From positions 418,356 to 482,355 of the forward strand of contig NZ_JANKBZ010000006.1 in NCBI RefSeq assembly GCF_024623785.1: DNA of 64,000 nt. Reading direction: 5' to 3'. The notes under the pieces are model-generated. The model was not told the origin of the DNA. It did not search any database and saw only the letters and a list, made by a program, of their open reading frames with translations. Positions 42,564-50,861 of this stretch are shown here, piece by piece. The stretch is from Archangium lipolyticum. Its GTDB lineage: Bacteria > Myxococcota > Myxococcia > Myxococcales > Myxococcaceae. A program made the position numbers and the translations under genes. The number at the start of each line of letters is the position of its first letter. The stretch's first letter is position 1.

Positions 42564-44200
42564 AAGCGCTCGTTCAAGGACTGATGCCCCACTTGATGGT
42601 GGTTCCCATCATTCTGCCCATGTTGAGCGCGGCGCTGATGCTCCTCGTGGGCGAGGGGAAGCGCCCCGCCAAGCTGGTGCTGGGAATGAGCTCCGCGCTC
42701 CTGGGGCTCGCTGTCTCGGCGGCGCTCCTGGCGTGGGTGGACGAATACGGCGTCGTGGCCTACCTCCCCGGCAACTGGCCCGCGCCGTTCGGGATTACCC
42801 TCGCGGTGGACCGTCTGTCGGCGGGAATGTTGGTGCTGACCTGGCTCCTGGGTACCTGCGCGCTCTCCTTCTCCTTCACGCGCTGGCACCGCGCGGGTGT
42901 TCACTTCCACTCCATCTTCCAGCTACAGCTCATGGGGCTCTCTGGCGCATTCCTGACGGCGGACGTCTTCAATCTCTTCGTCTTCTTCGAGATCCTGCTC
43001 GCCGCCTCATACGGCCTGTTGCTGCATGGCTCCGGAAGGCCGCGGGTCCGCGCGGGCCTGCACTACGTGGCGGTGAACCTCGCCGCCTCGTCACTCTTCC
43101 TCATTGGCGTGTCGATGATCTACGGCGTCACGGGGACACTCAACATGGCGGAGCTCTCCGCGCGCCTGTCCGAGGGGGATGTGGCCAACCGGCACCTCAT
43201 CGACGCGGGAGCGGCCATCCTGGCGGTGGCGTTCCTGGCCAAGGCGGCGATCTGGCCGCTCAACTTCTGGCTCGTTCCCGCCTATGCGTCTGCGACTCCG
43301 CCCGTGGAGGCGATGTTCGCGGTGCTCACGAAGGTCGGCATCTACGCCCTGGTGCGGCTCTGGACGCTGATGTTCGCCGGGGGCCCGCTGGCGGGGTTCG
43401 GCGCGGACGGTCTGCTCGCGTTCGGAATGGTCTCCGCGGTGCTCGCGGCTCTGGGGATGCTCGCCTCGCAGAGGCTCGCGGTCCAGGCGGCGGCGGGGGT
43501 GATGGTCTCCGCCGGGACGCTCCTGGCCGCGCTCGGGCTGGGCGAGGAAGCCGTCCTCGGCTCCGCGGTGTTCTACCTGGTGGGCTCCACGCTGGCCTCC
43601 AGCGCGTTCTTCCTGCTCGTCGACCTCGTGGAGCGTTGGCGTGCGGGCGCGACCGTCGTGGACGAGGCGCCCTTCTTGAGCGCGACGCTCGAAACGCAGG
43701 AGGTCAACCTCGACGACGCGGAGGAGCCGCTCGTCGCCCTGCCGTTCCCTGCCTCCACCGCGTTGTTGGGCATGGCCTTCATCGCGTGCGCGCTGCTCAC
43801 CTCTGGCCTGCCTCCCCTGCCCACCTTCATCGGCAAGCTCGGCATGTTGTCGGCGGCGCTCGGGTCGCGAGAAGGGAGCGGGCCGGTCTCCGCCCGTGCA
43901 TGGCTGTTCACCAGCGTGCTCCTGGGCTGCGGGCTGCTCACCCTCATCGCGCTCACGCGAACAGGAATCCGGACCTTCTGGTCGGAGATGCAGCGCGAGC
44001 CACCTCGGGTCCGGGCACCGGAGGGACTGTCCCTGGTGGCGCTCCTCACCGCGTGCGGAGTGCTGACGCTCGCGGCAGGACCCGCTCTGGAGCTCGCGCG
44101 TGCAACGGCCCGGTCCCTCTATGACCGCCGCGGGTACATTGACGCGGTCCTCGGGGCGGAGGTGCGGCCATCAGCCACGGCGCCGGAGGCAGGGCGATGA
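42560..44200 (+). CDS. mnhD: Na+/H+ antiporter subunit D
   Basis: 546 residues from ATG 42560. The ND2/ND4-like antiporter subunit has the motif FFEILLAASYGLLLHG, the broken-helix region FLAKAAIWPLNFWLVPAYASATPPVEAMFAVLTKVGIYALVR (read over two helices), and LPPLPTFIGKLGM. The loop with acidic residues (VNLDDAEEPLVALP, about residue 385) is longer than in many homologues. It joins subunits C and E by four-base overlaps. Confidence 0.93.
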   Translation: MKALVQGLMPHLMVVPIILPMLSAALMLLVGEGKRPAKLVLGMSSALLGLAVSAALLAWVDEYGVVAYLPGNWPAPFGITLAVDRLSAGMLVLTWLLGTCALSFSFTRWHRAGVHFHSIFQLQLMGLSGAFLTADVFNLFVFFEILLAASYGLLLHGSGRPRVRAGLHYVAVNLAASSLFLIGVSMIYGVTGTLNMAELSARLSEGDVANRHLIDAGAAILAVAFLAKAAIWPLNFWLVPAYASATPPVEAMFAVLTKVGIYALVRLWTLMFAGGPLAGFGADGLLAFGMVSAVLAALGMLASQRLAVQAAAGVMVSAGTLLAALGLGEEAVLGSAVFYLVGSTLASSAFFLLVDLVERWRAGATVVDEAPFLSATLETQEVNLDDAEEPLVALPFPASTALLGMAFIACALLTSGLPPLPTFIGKLGMLSAALGSREGSGPVSARAWLFTSVLLGCGLLTLIALTRTGIRTFWSEMQREPPRVRAPEGLSLVALLTACGVLTLAAGPALELARATARSLYDRRGYIDAVLGAEVRPSATAPEAGR

Positions 44201-44685
44201 GGAGGCTCATTCCTTCCCCCGCGCTCTCGGTGGCGCTGCTCCTGCTCTGGATCCTGCTCATGCAGTCGTTGAGCGCGGGGACGCTGGTGCTGGGTGCCGC
44301 CCTGGCGCTGTTCTGGCCCGCGGTGACCGTCAGGCTCAGGCCAGCCCCCGTGCGGTTGCGCAGGCCCCTCGTCATGGCACGCCTGTTCTGCCGGGCGGTG
44401 CTCGAGATGCTCCGGTCGAACGCCGAGGTGGCGTGGGCGATTCTCACACGGCGCTCGCACGACATCCGCTCCGACTTCGTTCTCATTCCGCTCGAGCTGA
44501 AGGATCCGAACGGATTGGCCGTGCTGGCGATGATCGTCACGTTCACGCCGGGCACCGCCTGGGCACAGTTGTCGGTGGACAATCGCGTCCTGCTCCTGCA
44601 CGTGCTCGCCATTCAGAGCGAGACGGACCTGGTGGCTTTCATCAAGCATCACTACGAGCGTCCGCTCAGGGAGATCTTCGAATGA
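44197..44685 (+). CDS. mnhE: Na+/H+ antiporter subunit E
   Basis: 162 residues. Two N-terminal helices are followed by the characteristic soluble half: LELKDPNGLAVLAMIVTFTPGTAWAQLSVD is the MrpE signature around T-P-G-T. The role in the complex is assembly or coupling. It overlaps subunits D and F by four bases each. Confidence 0.93.
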   Translation: MRRLIPSPALSVALLLLWILLMQSLSAGTLVLGAALALFWPAVTVRLRPAPVRLRRPLVMARLFCRAVLEMLRSNAEVAWAILTRRSHDIRSDFVLIPLELKDPNGLAVLAMIVTFTPGTAWAQLSVDNRVLLLHVLAIQSETDLVAFIKHHYERPLREIFE

Positions 44686-44960
44686 GCCCTCTGCTCTCCT
44701 GGGCGCTGGCATTCGCCCTCGGCTGTCTTGCCCTCGCGATGATGCTGGCGCTGGCACGGATGATTATCGGGCCCAGGGCGGAGGATCGCGTGTTGGCGTT
44801 CGACTGCCTGTACCAGAACACGATGCTGGTCATCCTCGCGCTTGGGCTCATCTATCGCAGCAGTTCCTACTTCGAGGCGGCGCTCTTGATCGCCCTCTTC
44901 GGGTTCGTGGGCTCCACGGCGATGTCCAAGTTCCTCCTGCGCGGGGAGATCATCGAATGA
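44682..44960 (+). CDS. mnhF: Na+/H+ antiporter subunit F
   Basis: 92 residues from ATG 44682. Three helices fit MrpF: ALARMIIGPRAEDRVLAFDCLYQNTMLVILALG and FEAALLIALFGFVGSTAMSKFLLRGEI, where the G-P-x-x-x-D-R and F-V-G-x-x-A-x-x-K features are conserved. Confidence 0.93.
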   Translation: MSPLLSWALAFALGCLALAMMLALARMIIGPRAEDRVLAFDCLYQNTMLVILALGLIYRSSSYFEAALLIALFGFVGSTAMSKFLLRGEIIE

Positions 44961-45310
44961 ACACGTGGGCTCCCCTGTGGGTGGATGCGCTGACCGCGTT
45001 GCTCGTGGTGGTGGGCGCGCTGGCGGCACTGATCGGATCGTTCGGGGTGCTGCGACTGAAGAGCTTCTTCCAGCGCGTCCACGCGCCCACCCTGGGCACG
45101 ACGCTGGGAACCTGGGGCTTCACGCTCGCGACGGCGGTGCAGGTCTCGTTCGAACGCGGCCAGCTCTACCTTCATGCGCTGCTCATCGCGGTGTTCATTG
45201 CGCTCACCGTGCCAGTCACCACCTTGTTCCTGATGCGGGCCGCGGTGTTTCGAGGACGCATTCGGGGCGAGGAGATTCCGGTGCCTGGCGCGGACGAATC
45301 AGGGGGCTGA
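44957..45310 (+). CDS. mnhG: Na+/H+ antiporter subunit G
   Basis: 117 residues, last gene of the operon. Three helices and MrpG motifs are seen (LIGSFGVLRLKSFFQRVHAPTLGTTLG, AVFIALTVPVTTLFLMRAAV). With it the A(B)-C-D-E-F-G set is complete, so the operon can make a whole complex that exchanges Na+ for H+ and supports alkali or salt tolerance. No terminator-like hairpin is obvious in the 175-base gap that follows. Confidence 0.93.
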   Translation: MNTWAPLWVDALTALLVVVGALAALIGSFGVLRLKSFFQRVHAPTLGTTLGTWGFTLATAVQVSFERGQLYLHALLIAVFIALTVPVTTLFLMRAAVFRGRIRGEEIPVPGADESGG

Positions 45311-45485
45311 GCGCCCGCCAATCTCCAACCGAGCGGCCAGGTCAGGGACTGGCATGGGTGGCCAGCCAGCGTTCGTTCACGATGTTCAAAGGTGAGCGCA
45401 CACGCCCCGGCCGCGATTCGTTCTCGGGGCAGTAGGACAGACTCCGAAGATGGCCCCGGCCCACCGGGGGTTGGGAGCAACCACG

Positions 45486-46268
45486 ATGAAGCACAAGGAA
45501 GCGACGACGGTGACCGTGCCCGGACCCGCGGGGCGGCTGATGGCGACAGTCGAAGGCGACGGCGGCATCCCCGTCCTCTTCGTGCACGACTTCGCCGCCG
45601 ACCGGACGCACTGGGCCGAGACGCAGCACGGCCTCGCGACCCGCAGCGTCTCGTTCGACCAGCGCGGAATGGGCGAGAGCAGCGGCGGCCACGGCCCCTT
45701 TGGCGTGGAGGCCTCGGTGGAGGATGTCACCGCCGTTGCCGACGCGCTGCTGCCCGAGAAGTTCGTCCTGGTGGGCCACGGCTTCGGAGCCGCGGTGGCC
45801 GGTGCCTTCGCCTCGTACTACCCCGAGCGGCTCGCCGGGCTCCTCTACGTCGAGCCGGTAGGAGACATGCGCCGCACGGAGAAGGCCGACGTGGCCGCCT
45901 GGCTCGAGAACTTCAGCGAGGCGAAGTACGGCGGCTTCCACGAGCACTGGTTCACGCCCCTGCTCCTCGAGGCGAAGGAGAAGACACGCGCGCTGGTCAT
46001 GAAGACGCTGCGGACCTCGCGGCGGGAGGCCATCGCCGGAAACATGGAGTCGCTCTTCCGCCATGACCCGGGCGAGGCCTTCGAGCGCTTCAAGGGACCC
46101 ACCCACGCGCTGGTAGCGTTCACCACCCCGGAGACGCTGGTGGCCCAGCGGCCCGAGCTGTCCCACTCCGTGCTGCCGCACGCGAGTCACTGGCCGATGC
46201 TGGACGCGCCCCAGTGGTTCCACACGGAGCTGGTCCGCTTCCTCGGCCGTTGCAAGTCCGAGCACTGA
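45486..46268 (+). CDS. alpha/beta-hydrolase-fold protein lacking the nucleophile serine
   Basis: 260 residues from ATG 45486. The fold is well kept: an oxyanion-hole-like strand (PVLFVHDFAADRTHW), FDQRGMGESSGG, the elbow region KFVLVGHGFGAAVAG, a cap of helices and a C-terminal SHWPMLDAPQWF with the likely catalytic His. The elbow should read G-x-S-x-G, but here it is G-H-G-F-G, so the nucleophile Ser is Gly. The product may be a non-hydrolytic lyase-like enzyme, a ligand binder, or inactive. It is convergent with the TetR gene, 22 bases apart. Confidence 0.8.
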   Translation: MKHKEATTVTVPGPAGRLMATVEGDGGIPVLFVHDFAADRTHWAETQHGLATRSVSFDQRGMGESSGGHGPFGVEASVEDVTAVADALLPEKFVLVGHGFGAAVAGAFASYYPERLAGLLYVEPVGDMRRTEKADVAAWLENFSEAKYGGFHEHWFTPLLLEAKEKTRALVMKTLRTSRREAIAGNMESLFRHDPGEAFERFKGPTHALVAFTTPETLVAQRPELSHSVLPHASHWPMLDAPQWFHTELVRFLGRCKSEH

Positions 46269-46290
46269 GCCACTCAGCAGACCCGCCCCG

Positions 46291-46983
46291 TCAGGGCAGC
46301 TTGTCCTTGGCGGCGCGCCGAGAAGTCCCCTGCGGGCGGGAAGGCTCGGAGCGCAAGAGCCCTCGCTCGAAGACAGCGAGCGCCTGCTCGGCCACCGCGA
46401 GCGGAGCGTCCCCGCCGAGCCCCAGGCGCGCGAAGTGGCCCTCCACGTACATCCGCCCCAGGCCGTAGACGAAGGCCCGCGCCGCCAGGTGCACGATCCG
46501 GGGGTCGCCGGGCGCGACCTCGCCCCTTTGCTGTCCTTCGATGATCAAGCCATCGAGCGCGTCCAGGGTCTCCTGGTTCTCCTTCTTGAAGAAGTCACTG
46601 TCGAAGAACCCGAGCTCACCTGCCCGCGCGAACGCCCGGAAGTAGGCTGGCTCTCCGAGCGCGAACCGCAGATACGCCACGGCCATCGCGTGGATCTGCG
46701 CGGAGGGCGCGGAGGGCGCCGCGCCGAGCGCGGTGACGACCTCGCGGCGGAAGCGCCGCATCGTCTCCTCGGCCACGGCCGCGAGTAACGCGGCCTTGTC
46801 GCGGAAGTGCCGGAACGGGGCGCCCGGGGACACGCCCACGAGCCGCGCCGCCTCTCGGAGGTTGACGTCCTCGCCGCCACCAATGAGCCGGAGCGCGGCG
46901 GCAATCAGCGCCTCGCGCAGGCGTCCGTGGTGGTACGCGGACGCAGGCTTCTTGGGGATGGGCTGTCGGCGCTCGGCGGACAT
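46291..46983 (-). CDS. TetR-family transcriptional repressor
   Basis: 230 residues. The N-terminal three-helix DNA-binding domain is typical: HHGRLREALIAAALRLI, NLREAARLVGVSPGAPFRHFRDKAALLAAVAEE. The C-terminal ligand-binding half (WHG-type; RIVHLAARAFVYGLGRMYVEGHF) follows, with a basic tail. It is divergent from the lipoprotein gene at 47130, with a perfect inverted repeat at 47091-47105 in the spacer that probably is its operator. The ligand is unknown. Confidence 0.9.
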   Translation of the reverse strand: MSAERRQPIPKKPASAYHHGRLREALIAAALRLIGGGEDVNLREAARLVGVSPGAPFRHFRDKAALLAAVAEETMRRFRREVVTALGAAPSAPSAQIHAMAVAYLRFALGEPAYFRAFARAGELGFFDSDFFKKENQETLDALDGLIIEGQQRGEVAPGDPRIVHLAARAFVYGLGRMYVEGHFARLGLGGDAPLAVAEQALAVFERGLLRSEPSRPQGTSRRAAKDKLP

Positions 46984-47034
46984 GGTGCGGCGAGCATAGG
47001 CCTCCCCGCCGGGCCCCGCAACGCGAGGCCGGAT

Positions 47035-47105
47035 GTAATCAATGCTTATTTTGTTGCTCCGGCTCCAGGCTCCGGTCTATCCATCTCCATGTAATCACCG
47101 ATTAC
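47035..47105. promoter_or_regulatory. candidate TetR operator(s) in the divergent spacer
   Basis: GTAATC-ACC-GATTAC at 47091-47105 is a perfect 6-base inverted repeat with a 3-base spacer, 25 bases before the lipoprotein start. A second half-site, TGTAATCA, occurs at 47034-47041. The surrounding sequence is AT-richer than the neighbourhood, as expected of a promoter. Confidence 0.6.
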
Positions 47106-47129
47106 TTTCCATGCAAATGCGGAGGTCCC

Positions 47130-48332
47130 ATGTCGGCATCGCGAATCCCGGGGCTCGTTGTCCTTCTGGCGCTGTTCGGTTGTCCCAAGGCCGACGAAGG
47201 CCCCGGAGGGTCCCCCGACCCGGGCACGCCCGCCTCCACCCACGCCGGCACCATCTCCATCCAGGACCGCAGACTCCTCGGCGCCCCGCAGCTTGGGCAC
47301 GGGTTGTCGGTGCTCGTCGACCTGAGCACCGCAACGCGGGCTCCCGACTATGACGAGGAGCCGGGACAGCTCACCGGCTGCAAGGTCTGGGTGTACGACG
47401 TCGAGTCCGACCCGCCGCCACGCGCCGCCGGTGACGTGGGCACCCTGTTCATCGAGGGGACGAGCGCGAGCCTGGGGCCGGGCTGCGTCTTCCAGGAGGG
47501 TCCGGGGTACGTCTGTCCGACGGCGACGGGTCAGGGCGAGATCGTGCTGGAGCACGCCGCGGGGACGGGAGCGCCCCCCAACACCGCACGGGTCTCCATC
47601 GGCGGCGCGGCGTTCGGGCCGGAGGATTCGGGACGCTACCTGCAACTCCGAGGCGCACCGGGGGCGAGCGGCAGCTTTCCCATCGTCGCCGTGACGAGCA
47701 CCACCGAGGTGCGCGTCGCCAAGGCGCCGGGCACCAACCCGGCCCCTTCTCCTGGCACCTACCAGGTGCTCGCTGGCGCCGGCCCCGTGCCAGGGATTCC
47801 CGAGGACGAGGCCCCTGGAGATCCGCTCCGCAACTCCGACCACGTCCGTGTGCGCATCACCCCCGGTAACGACACCCCCTTCCACTTCCCGGAGACGACG
47901 GTGGCGGACATTGGCAGGGCCTTCACGCCCGACATGGCCACCTCGGGACTGCTCGACCATGTTCCCCTCGACGGCCGCGCCTTCCGCCTCGGGTGTGCTG
48001 GCGAGGGAGGACATTGCGGCTCCGCGGAGTTCACCATCATCCAGCTCCAGACGACGGATGGGCCGACGGCGAGCGTCTCGCCCTATGCGCTTCCACCGTC
48101 GAAGAAGAAGCAGGTCGTCCTCACGTGCGTCGAGCCGGGTGAGAGCGGCTTCGTGGACATCCCCGCCGAAGCCTCCGCCCTGCTTGCCCAGGCCCACGCC
48201 GCGAGTCCCATCACCCGCATCCGCACCGCGCTCATGCGCAATGGCGCCGTGTTCACGAAGAACCCGACGCCGCCGGACAACACCGTCCGGGTCGTCGCGG
48301 GTCACCAGATCATCGGGTTCACGAACCCCTGA
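47130..48332 (+). CDS. lipoprotein of unknown function
   Basis: 400 residues. The signal ends in lipobox LALFGC (Cys 18) and is followed by a Pro/Gly-rich linker. The mature protein is beta-rich, with several Cys that could form disulphides (LTGCKVWVYD, GPGCVFQEG, RLGCAGEGGHCGSAEF, VVLTCVEPG). It resembles large Cys-containing myxobacterial surface lipoproteins, but no family is recognised. The divergent TetR repressor suggests regulated expression. Confidence 0.7.
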   Translation: MSASRIPGLVVLLALFGCPKADEGPGGSPDPGTPASTHAGTISIQDRRLLGAPQLGHGLSVLVDLSTATRAPDYDEEPGQLTGCKVWVYDVESDPPPRAAGDVGTLFIEGTSASLGPGCVFQEGPGYVCPTATGQGEIVLEHAAGTGAPPNTARVSIGGAAFGPEDSGRYLQLRGAPGASGSFPIVAVTSTTEVRVAKAPGTNPAPSPGTYQVLAGAGPVPGIPEDEAPGDPLRNSDHVRVRITPGNDTPFHFPETTVADIGRAFTPDMATSGLLDHVPLDGRAFRLGCAGEGGHCGSAEFTIIQLQTTDGPTASVSPYALPPSKKKQVVLTCVEPGESGFVDIPAEASALLAQAHAASPITRIRTALMRNGAVFTKNPTPPDNTVRVVAGHQIIGFTNP

Positions 48333-48444
48333 GCACCGCCGCCACGCCGGAGCGCCGTCAGCGCCCCGGGTCCGGATTCCGCCGCCCCGTGCATCCAACC
48401 CTTGTCAGGAGTGGGTTCGACTCAAGGCGGCGGGCTACTTCTAT

Positions 48445-48471
48445 TGGAGGCGGCGGGAATCGAACCCGCCG
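48445..48471 (-). repeat. tRNA/tmRNA 3'-end fragment, candidate attachment-site core (copy A)
   Basis: 27 bases on the minus strand form a T-arm (GCGGG, TTCGATT loop, CCCGC) plus the acceptor 3' strand CGCCTCC and discriminator A. An identical 27-mer is at 58200-58226 on the plus strand, so the two are inverted. No matching 5' half or full tRNA/tmRNA body is found upstream on the minus strand. This type of fragment is what integrases leave when they insert into tRNA or tmRNA genes. Confidence 0.65.
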
Positions 48472-48531
48472 GAAGCTTCCGGGGCTGCACTTCCTCTCCT
48501 CCGTCCCAGCGCTCAGCCCGCGTGGCTCCCG

Positions 48532-49125
48532 TCAGGCGTATAGGCGGGAGAGAGGCCATGTGGAGGGAGAGGGCTGGAGCGCAGGAGCCGAGGAGGGCCG
48601 CTGAAGGGGCCGCCCGAGCAGTACGCCAGGCGGGTGGAGAAGCCGCGCAGCCCCTTGGGATACACGTCGGCCCAGGCCGCCTTCCCATGAGGTGCGCGGC
48701 AGGGCGAACACCGCGCGCAGGAAGAGGGTGAGGACGTCCGAGAGCAGTCCCACGTCCTCGAGCAGCACCCTGCGCACCCGGTGCGCAAAGGACAGCGTCC
48801 ACTGCCGGTAGGGCACGTGCGGCAGCACCCGCTCCACCAGGTGCTCCGCTGTGACATGCGCCCGTAGGAACGCCCGAAGGGACTCGATCTTCATGGCCTC
48901 GTGGTGCTCGAAGACCGTGTGCAGCCCGACCACGACGAGCGGCGCGCCTGCGAAGACTTCAGAGACGCGCTGTGCCTGCGGAATGCCTCGGGTGACGCAT
49001 CCAGGGCAGAGCATCTGGAATGCGTGGAGGAGGACGACCTTGCCGCGGAGTCGCTCGAGAGTGAGCGGCTCCGGCGTGTTGAGCCAGGCGGCCGTCCGCC
49101 ACGCAGGCGCGGGGCGCAACGTCAT
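48532..49125 (-). pseudogene. thioredoxin-like (TlpA/AhpC-type) gene broken by a transposase fragment
   Basis: The frame from ATG 49125 reads as a thioredoxin-fold protein for about 90 residues: LNTPEPLTLERLRGKVVLLHAF, the redox motif CPGC, and VVVGLHTVFEHHEAM. At about 48850 it runs without a stop into IS91-type transposase sequence, and the last 50 residues are low-complexity. The normal C-terminal half of a TlpA-like domain is missing. The ATG overlaps the protoglobin stop by one base (TGATG), so the intact ancestor was co-translated with protoglobin. A short redox-active product could still be made. Confidence 0.65.
48693..48850 (-). mobile_element. IS91-family transposase fragment
   Basis: In frame with the thioredoxin-like gene, the translation LVERVLPHVPYRQWTLSF, then HRVRRVLLEDVGLLSDVL and LRAVFALPR matches the conserved block after the zinc-binding region of IS91/IS801-type transposases (V-L-P-x-V-P-x-R-Q-W-V-L-x-x-P). 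Only about 50 residues remain and no terminal sequences are seen. Another IS91-like piece (the N-terminal region) is at 57913-58093. Confidence 0.6.
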
Positions 49126-49712
49126 CAGAAGTCCCCGTCCTTGACGTAGGGGTGGGCCCAGAGCGTCACCTGCAACAGGCATGACTTGAGCCACGCGGCG
49201 GACATCTTCTCGACGTCCTCTGCTGAATGGCCCTGCTCGGCCAGGAAGGGGCGCAGGGTAAAGGTTACCGGGAAGATGAGCGCGAACAGGTCCCGAAAGG
49301 GCACGAGGTCCGTCGAGGGGGCTCCGTCGGTCTTGTTCTTCTTCGCCCGGTGGTGGCGCAGGCCGATCTCGTGCTGGTAGTCGAGCCAGGCCTGGTCGTA
49401 CTGGGCACGCGACGTATCGAGAATCCACTGGCCGAAGCGCTTGCGGACGAGGCCAAGGTAGTCGCCAAGGGGCTTGCCGTCCGTCTTGCGACTGAACGAG
49501 GCGAGCAGATGCGGCTGACTCCCAACGAACCCGTACCAGACGTCGAGGATCGCCTCGACGCGCCCCTTCACGATGTCGTGCGACATGCGGAGGTACTTCA
49601 CGTCCTCTTCGCCGAACAGGACGCTGGCCTTCATCTGTTCGAAGTCGGTGAGGGTCACGGGTGAACGCGGAACGGACGAGGTGCCATGGGTGTATCCGGG
49701 GATGTTGCTCAT
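49125..49712 (-). CDS. protoglobin (single-domain haem protein)
   Basis: 195 residues from ATG 49712, which has AAGGAG eight bases upstream; the upstream frame overlaps the MarR gene and is not used. The protoglobin domain is clear: AILDVWYGFVGSQPHLLASF, RFGQWILDTSRAQYDQAWLDYQHEIGLRHHRAKKN with the proximal-His region, and TFTLRPFLAEQGHS. It should bind haem and O2, CO or NO in the cytoplasm. There is no attached signalling domain. It lies between a MarR-type regulator gene (about 95 bases upstream) and a thioredoxin-like gene fragment, suggesting a gas- or redox-responsive unit. Confidence 0.88.
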   Translation of the reverse strand: MSNIPGYTHGTSSVPRSPVTLTDFEQMKASVLFGEEDVKYLRMSHDIVKGRVEAILDVWYGFVGSQPHLLASFSRKTDGKPLGDYLGLVRKRFGQWILDTSRAQYDQAWLDYQHEIGLRHHRAKKNKTDGAPSTDLVPFRDLFALIFPVTFTLRPFLAEQGHSAEDVEKMSAAWLKSCLLQVTLWAHPYVKDGDF

Positions 49713-49806
49713 TTCTTCTTCTCCTTCTTGGAGCAAAGCTCCGCTGTCGCCGTCGGCCGGAATGGCCGCGGAATTCGTGTTCGCTCGTGCTTGAGACGCA
49801 ATGGCG

Positions 49807-50466
49807 TCAGCCGCGACGCATGAACTGCTCCCAGACCTCTCGTCGCGCCGACTCAGCCGCGCGCTCATGCTCCGGGCAATCGAGGCGCAGTTGCTCACTC
49901 GATAGCGGCGCGTCCACGAAGGCACAGTGATGCGGCGAGGAGCCTGGGCGCACGTTCGGACGGAAATGCGTGCAGGTCACGCACATGCCGGTGATCGGAA
50001 TGAGCCCTTGCTCCTGAAGCATCCGGAGCATCTTGACGATGCCGGCGAAGAACGCGCGCTGCTCATCCGGGGAGAGGTCAGCGACCGCGTCCGCCATGAA
50101 CTCTGGCCACGAACGCGCGCGAGCACCGAGTGCGGCGCCCTCCGTCGTTGGAGTCAGGAGGCTGGCGCGCGGGTGCCTCGGGTCCGCGGATCTGGTCACG
50201 AGTGCCTTCTCGACGAGGACGCGGACAGAATCGCTGATGGTGGGAAGCGTCACGCCGAGGCGCTCGCTCAGCTCCGTACCGGAGAGGGGCCCGTGCGCTA
50301 CCAGCGCGGCGAGGATCTGCCCCTGCGTGGCAGACAGGCCCACCCCGTTCGCCTGCTGCCACGCCTGTTGCTTCATCGCGAGCCCGATCTTGTGCAGCCC
50401 TGTCGCGATGCGCGCGGAGATCGGCTCGCTGTTCTCATTGAAGTACGTCGGTCGCTGCCCAGTCAT
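49807..50466 (-). CDS. MarR-family regulator with C-terminal four-Cys motif
   Basis: 219 residues. The winged-helix domain is typical: LSATQGQILAALVAHGPLSGTELSERLGVTLPTISDSVRVLVEKALV, then the wing DPRHPRASLLTPTTEG. An extension unusual for MarR proteins follows: CVTCTHFRPN, HHCAFVDAPLS and LDCPEHE, with four Cys and neighbouring His. The extension could hold an iron-sulphur cluster or zinc, so a redox or NO sensor is likely. It is the first gene of a leftward unit with protoglobin. Confidence 0.88.
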   Translation of the reverse strand: MTGQRPTYFNENSEPISARIATGLHKIGLAMKQQAWQQANGVGLSATQGQILAALVAHGPLSGTELSERLGVTLPTISDSVRVLVEKALVTRSADPRHPRASLLTPTTEGAALGARARSWPEFMADAVADLSPDEQRAFFAGIVKMLRMLQEQGLIPITGMCVTCTHFRPNVRPGSSPHHCAFVDAPLSSEQLRLDCPEHERAAESARREVWEQFMRRG

Positions 50467-50640
50467 GGCCTTGAAGTAACTTAGGAGTCCTAAGCTGTCA
50501 AGGCTACCCGGTCACCCACCCGCCGAGCTCGCCGGCCCTGCCGGGTATCCCTGGCGGCACATTGCTCACCACCGCGTAGCAGCCATCCAGCAACTCCACT
50601 TCCTTCCCGCCATCCGCATCTCGCTGGTGGTGGCAGCGAC

Positions 50641-50763
50641 GTGACCGCCATCGCCTACCCACTGCCCAAGAGCCCCTTCTCCAACCAGGCCAGACCGCCG
50701 TGCAAGAGCCGCAGGGGCGAGGTGGAGATTAACGGTGGGTGCTGGGTTGCGATCGAGAACTGA
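50641..50763 (+). pseudogene. C-terminal remnant of a Ser/Thr protein kinase-type protein
   Basis: A 40-codon tail ends at TGA 50761: LPKSPFSNQARPPC, then RRGEVEINGGCWVAIEN. The segment P-F-x-x-Q-x-x-P-P-C...E-I-N-G-G-C-W-V is the end of a region I associate with myxobacterial membrane-anchored kinases. No upstream kinase domain is present, since stop codons intervene, so only the tail survives. Confidence 0.5.
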
Positions 50764-50861
50764 CTGCCAGCAGTGGCCCGTGTCAAAGCATTGCAAAACG
50801 ACGGCGTCCCGCATCATGGCGGGATTCCATCTGCAACGCCCCCGAGATGCCTCTCGATGAG

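Noticed and set aside
48408..48543. Short frames giving [15 protein letters not shown] peptides at 48.4 and 58.2 kb, and RQDSNLSPPACF at 50.9 kb
   Set aside because: These are translations across antisense tRNA/tmRNA 3' ends, a well-known annotation artefact, not proteins.
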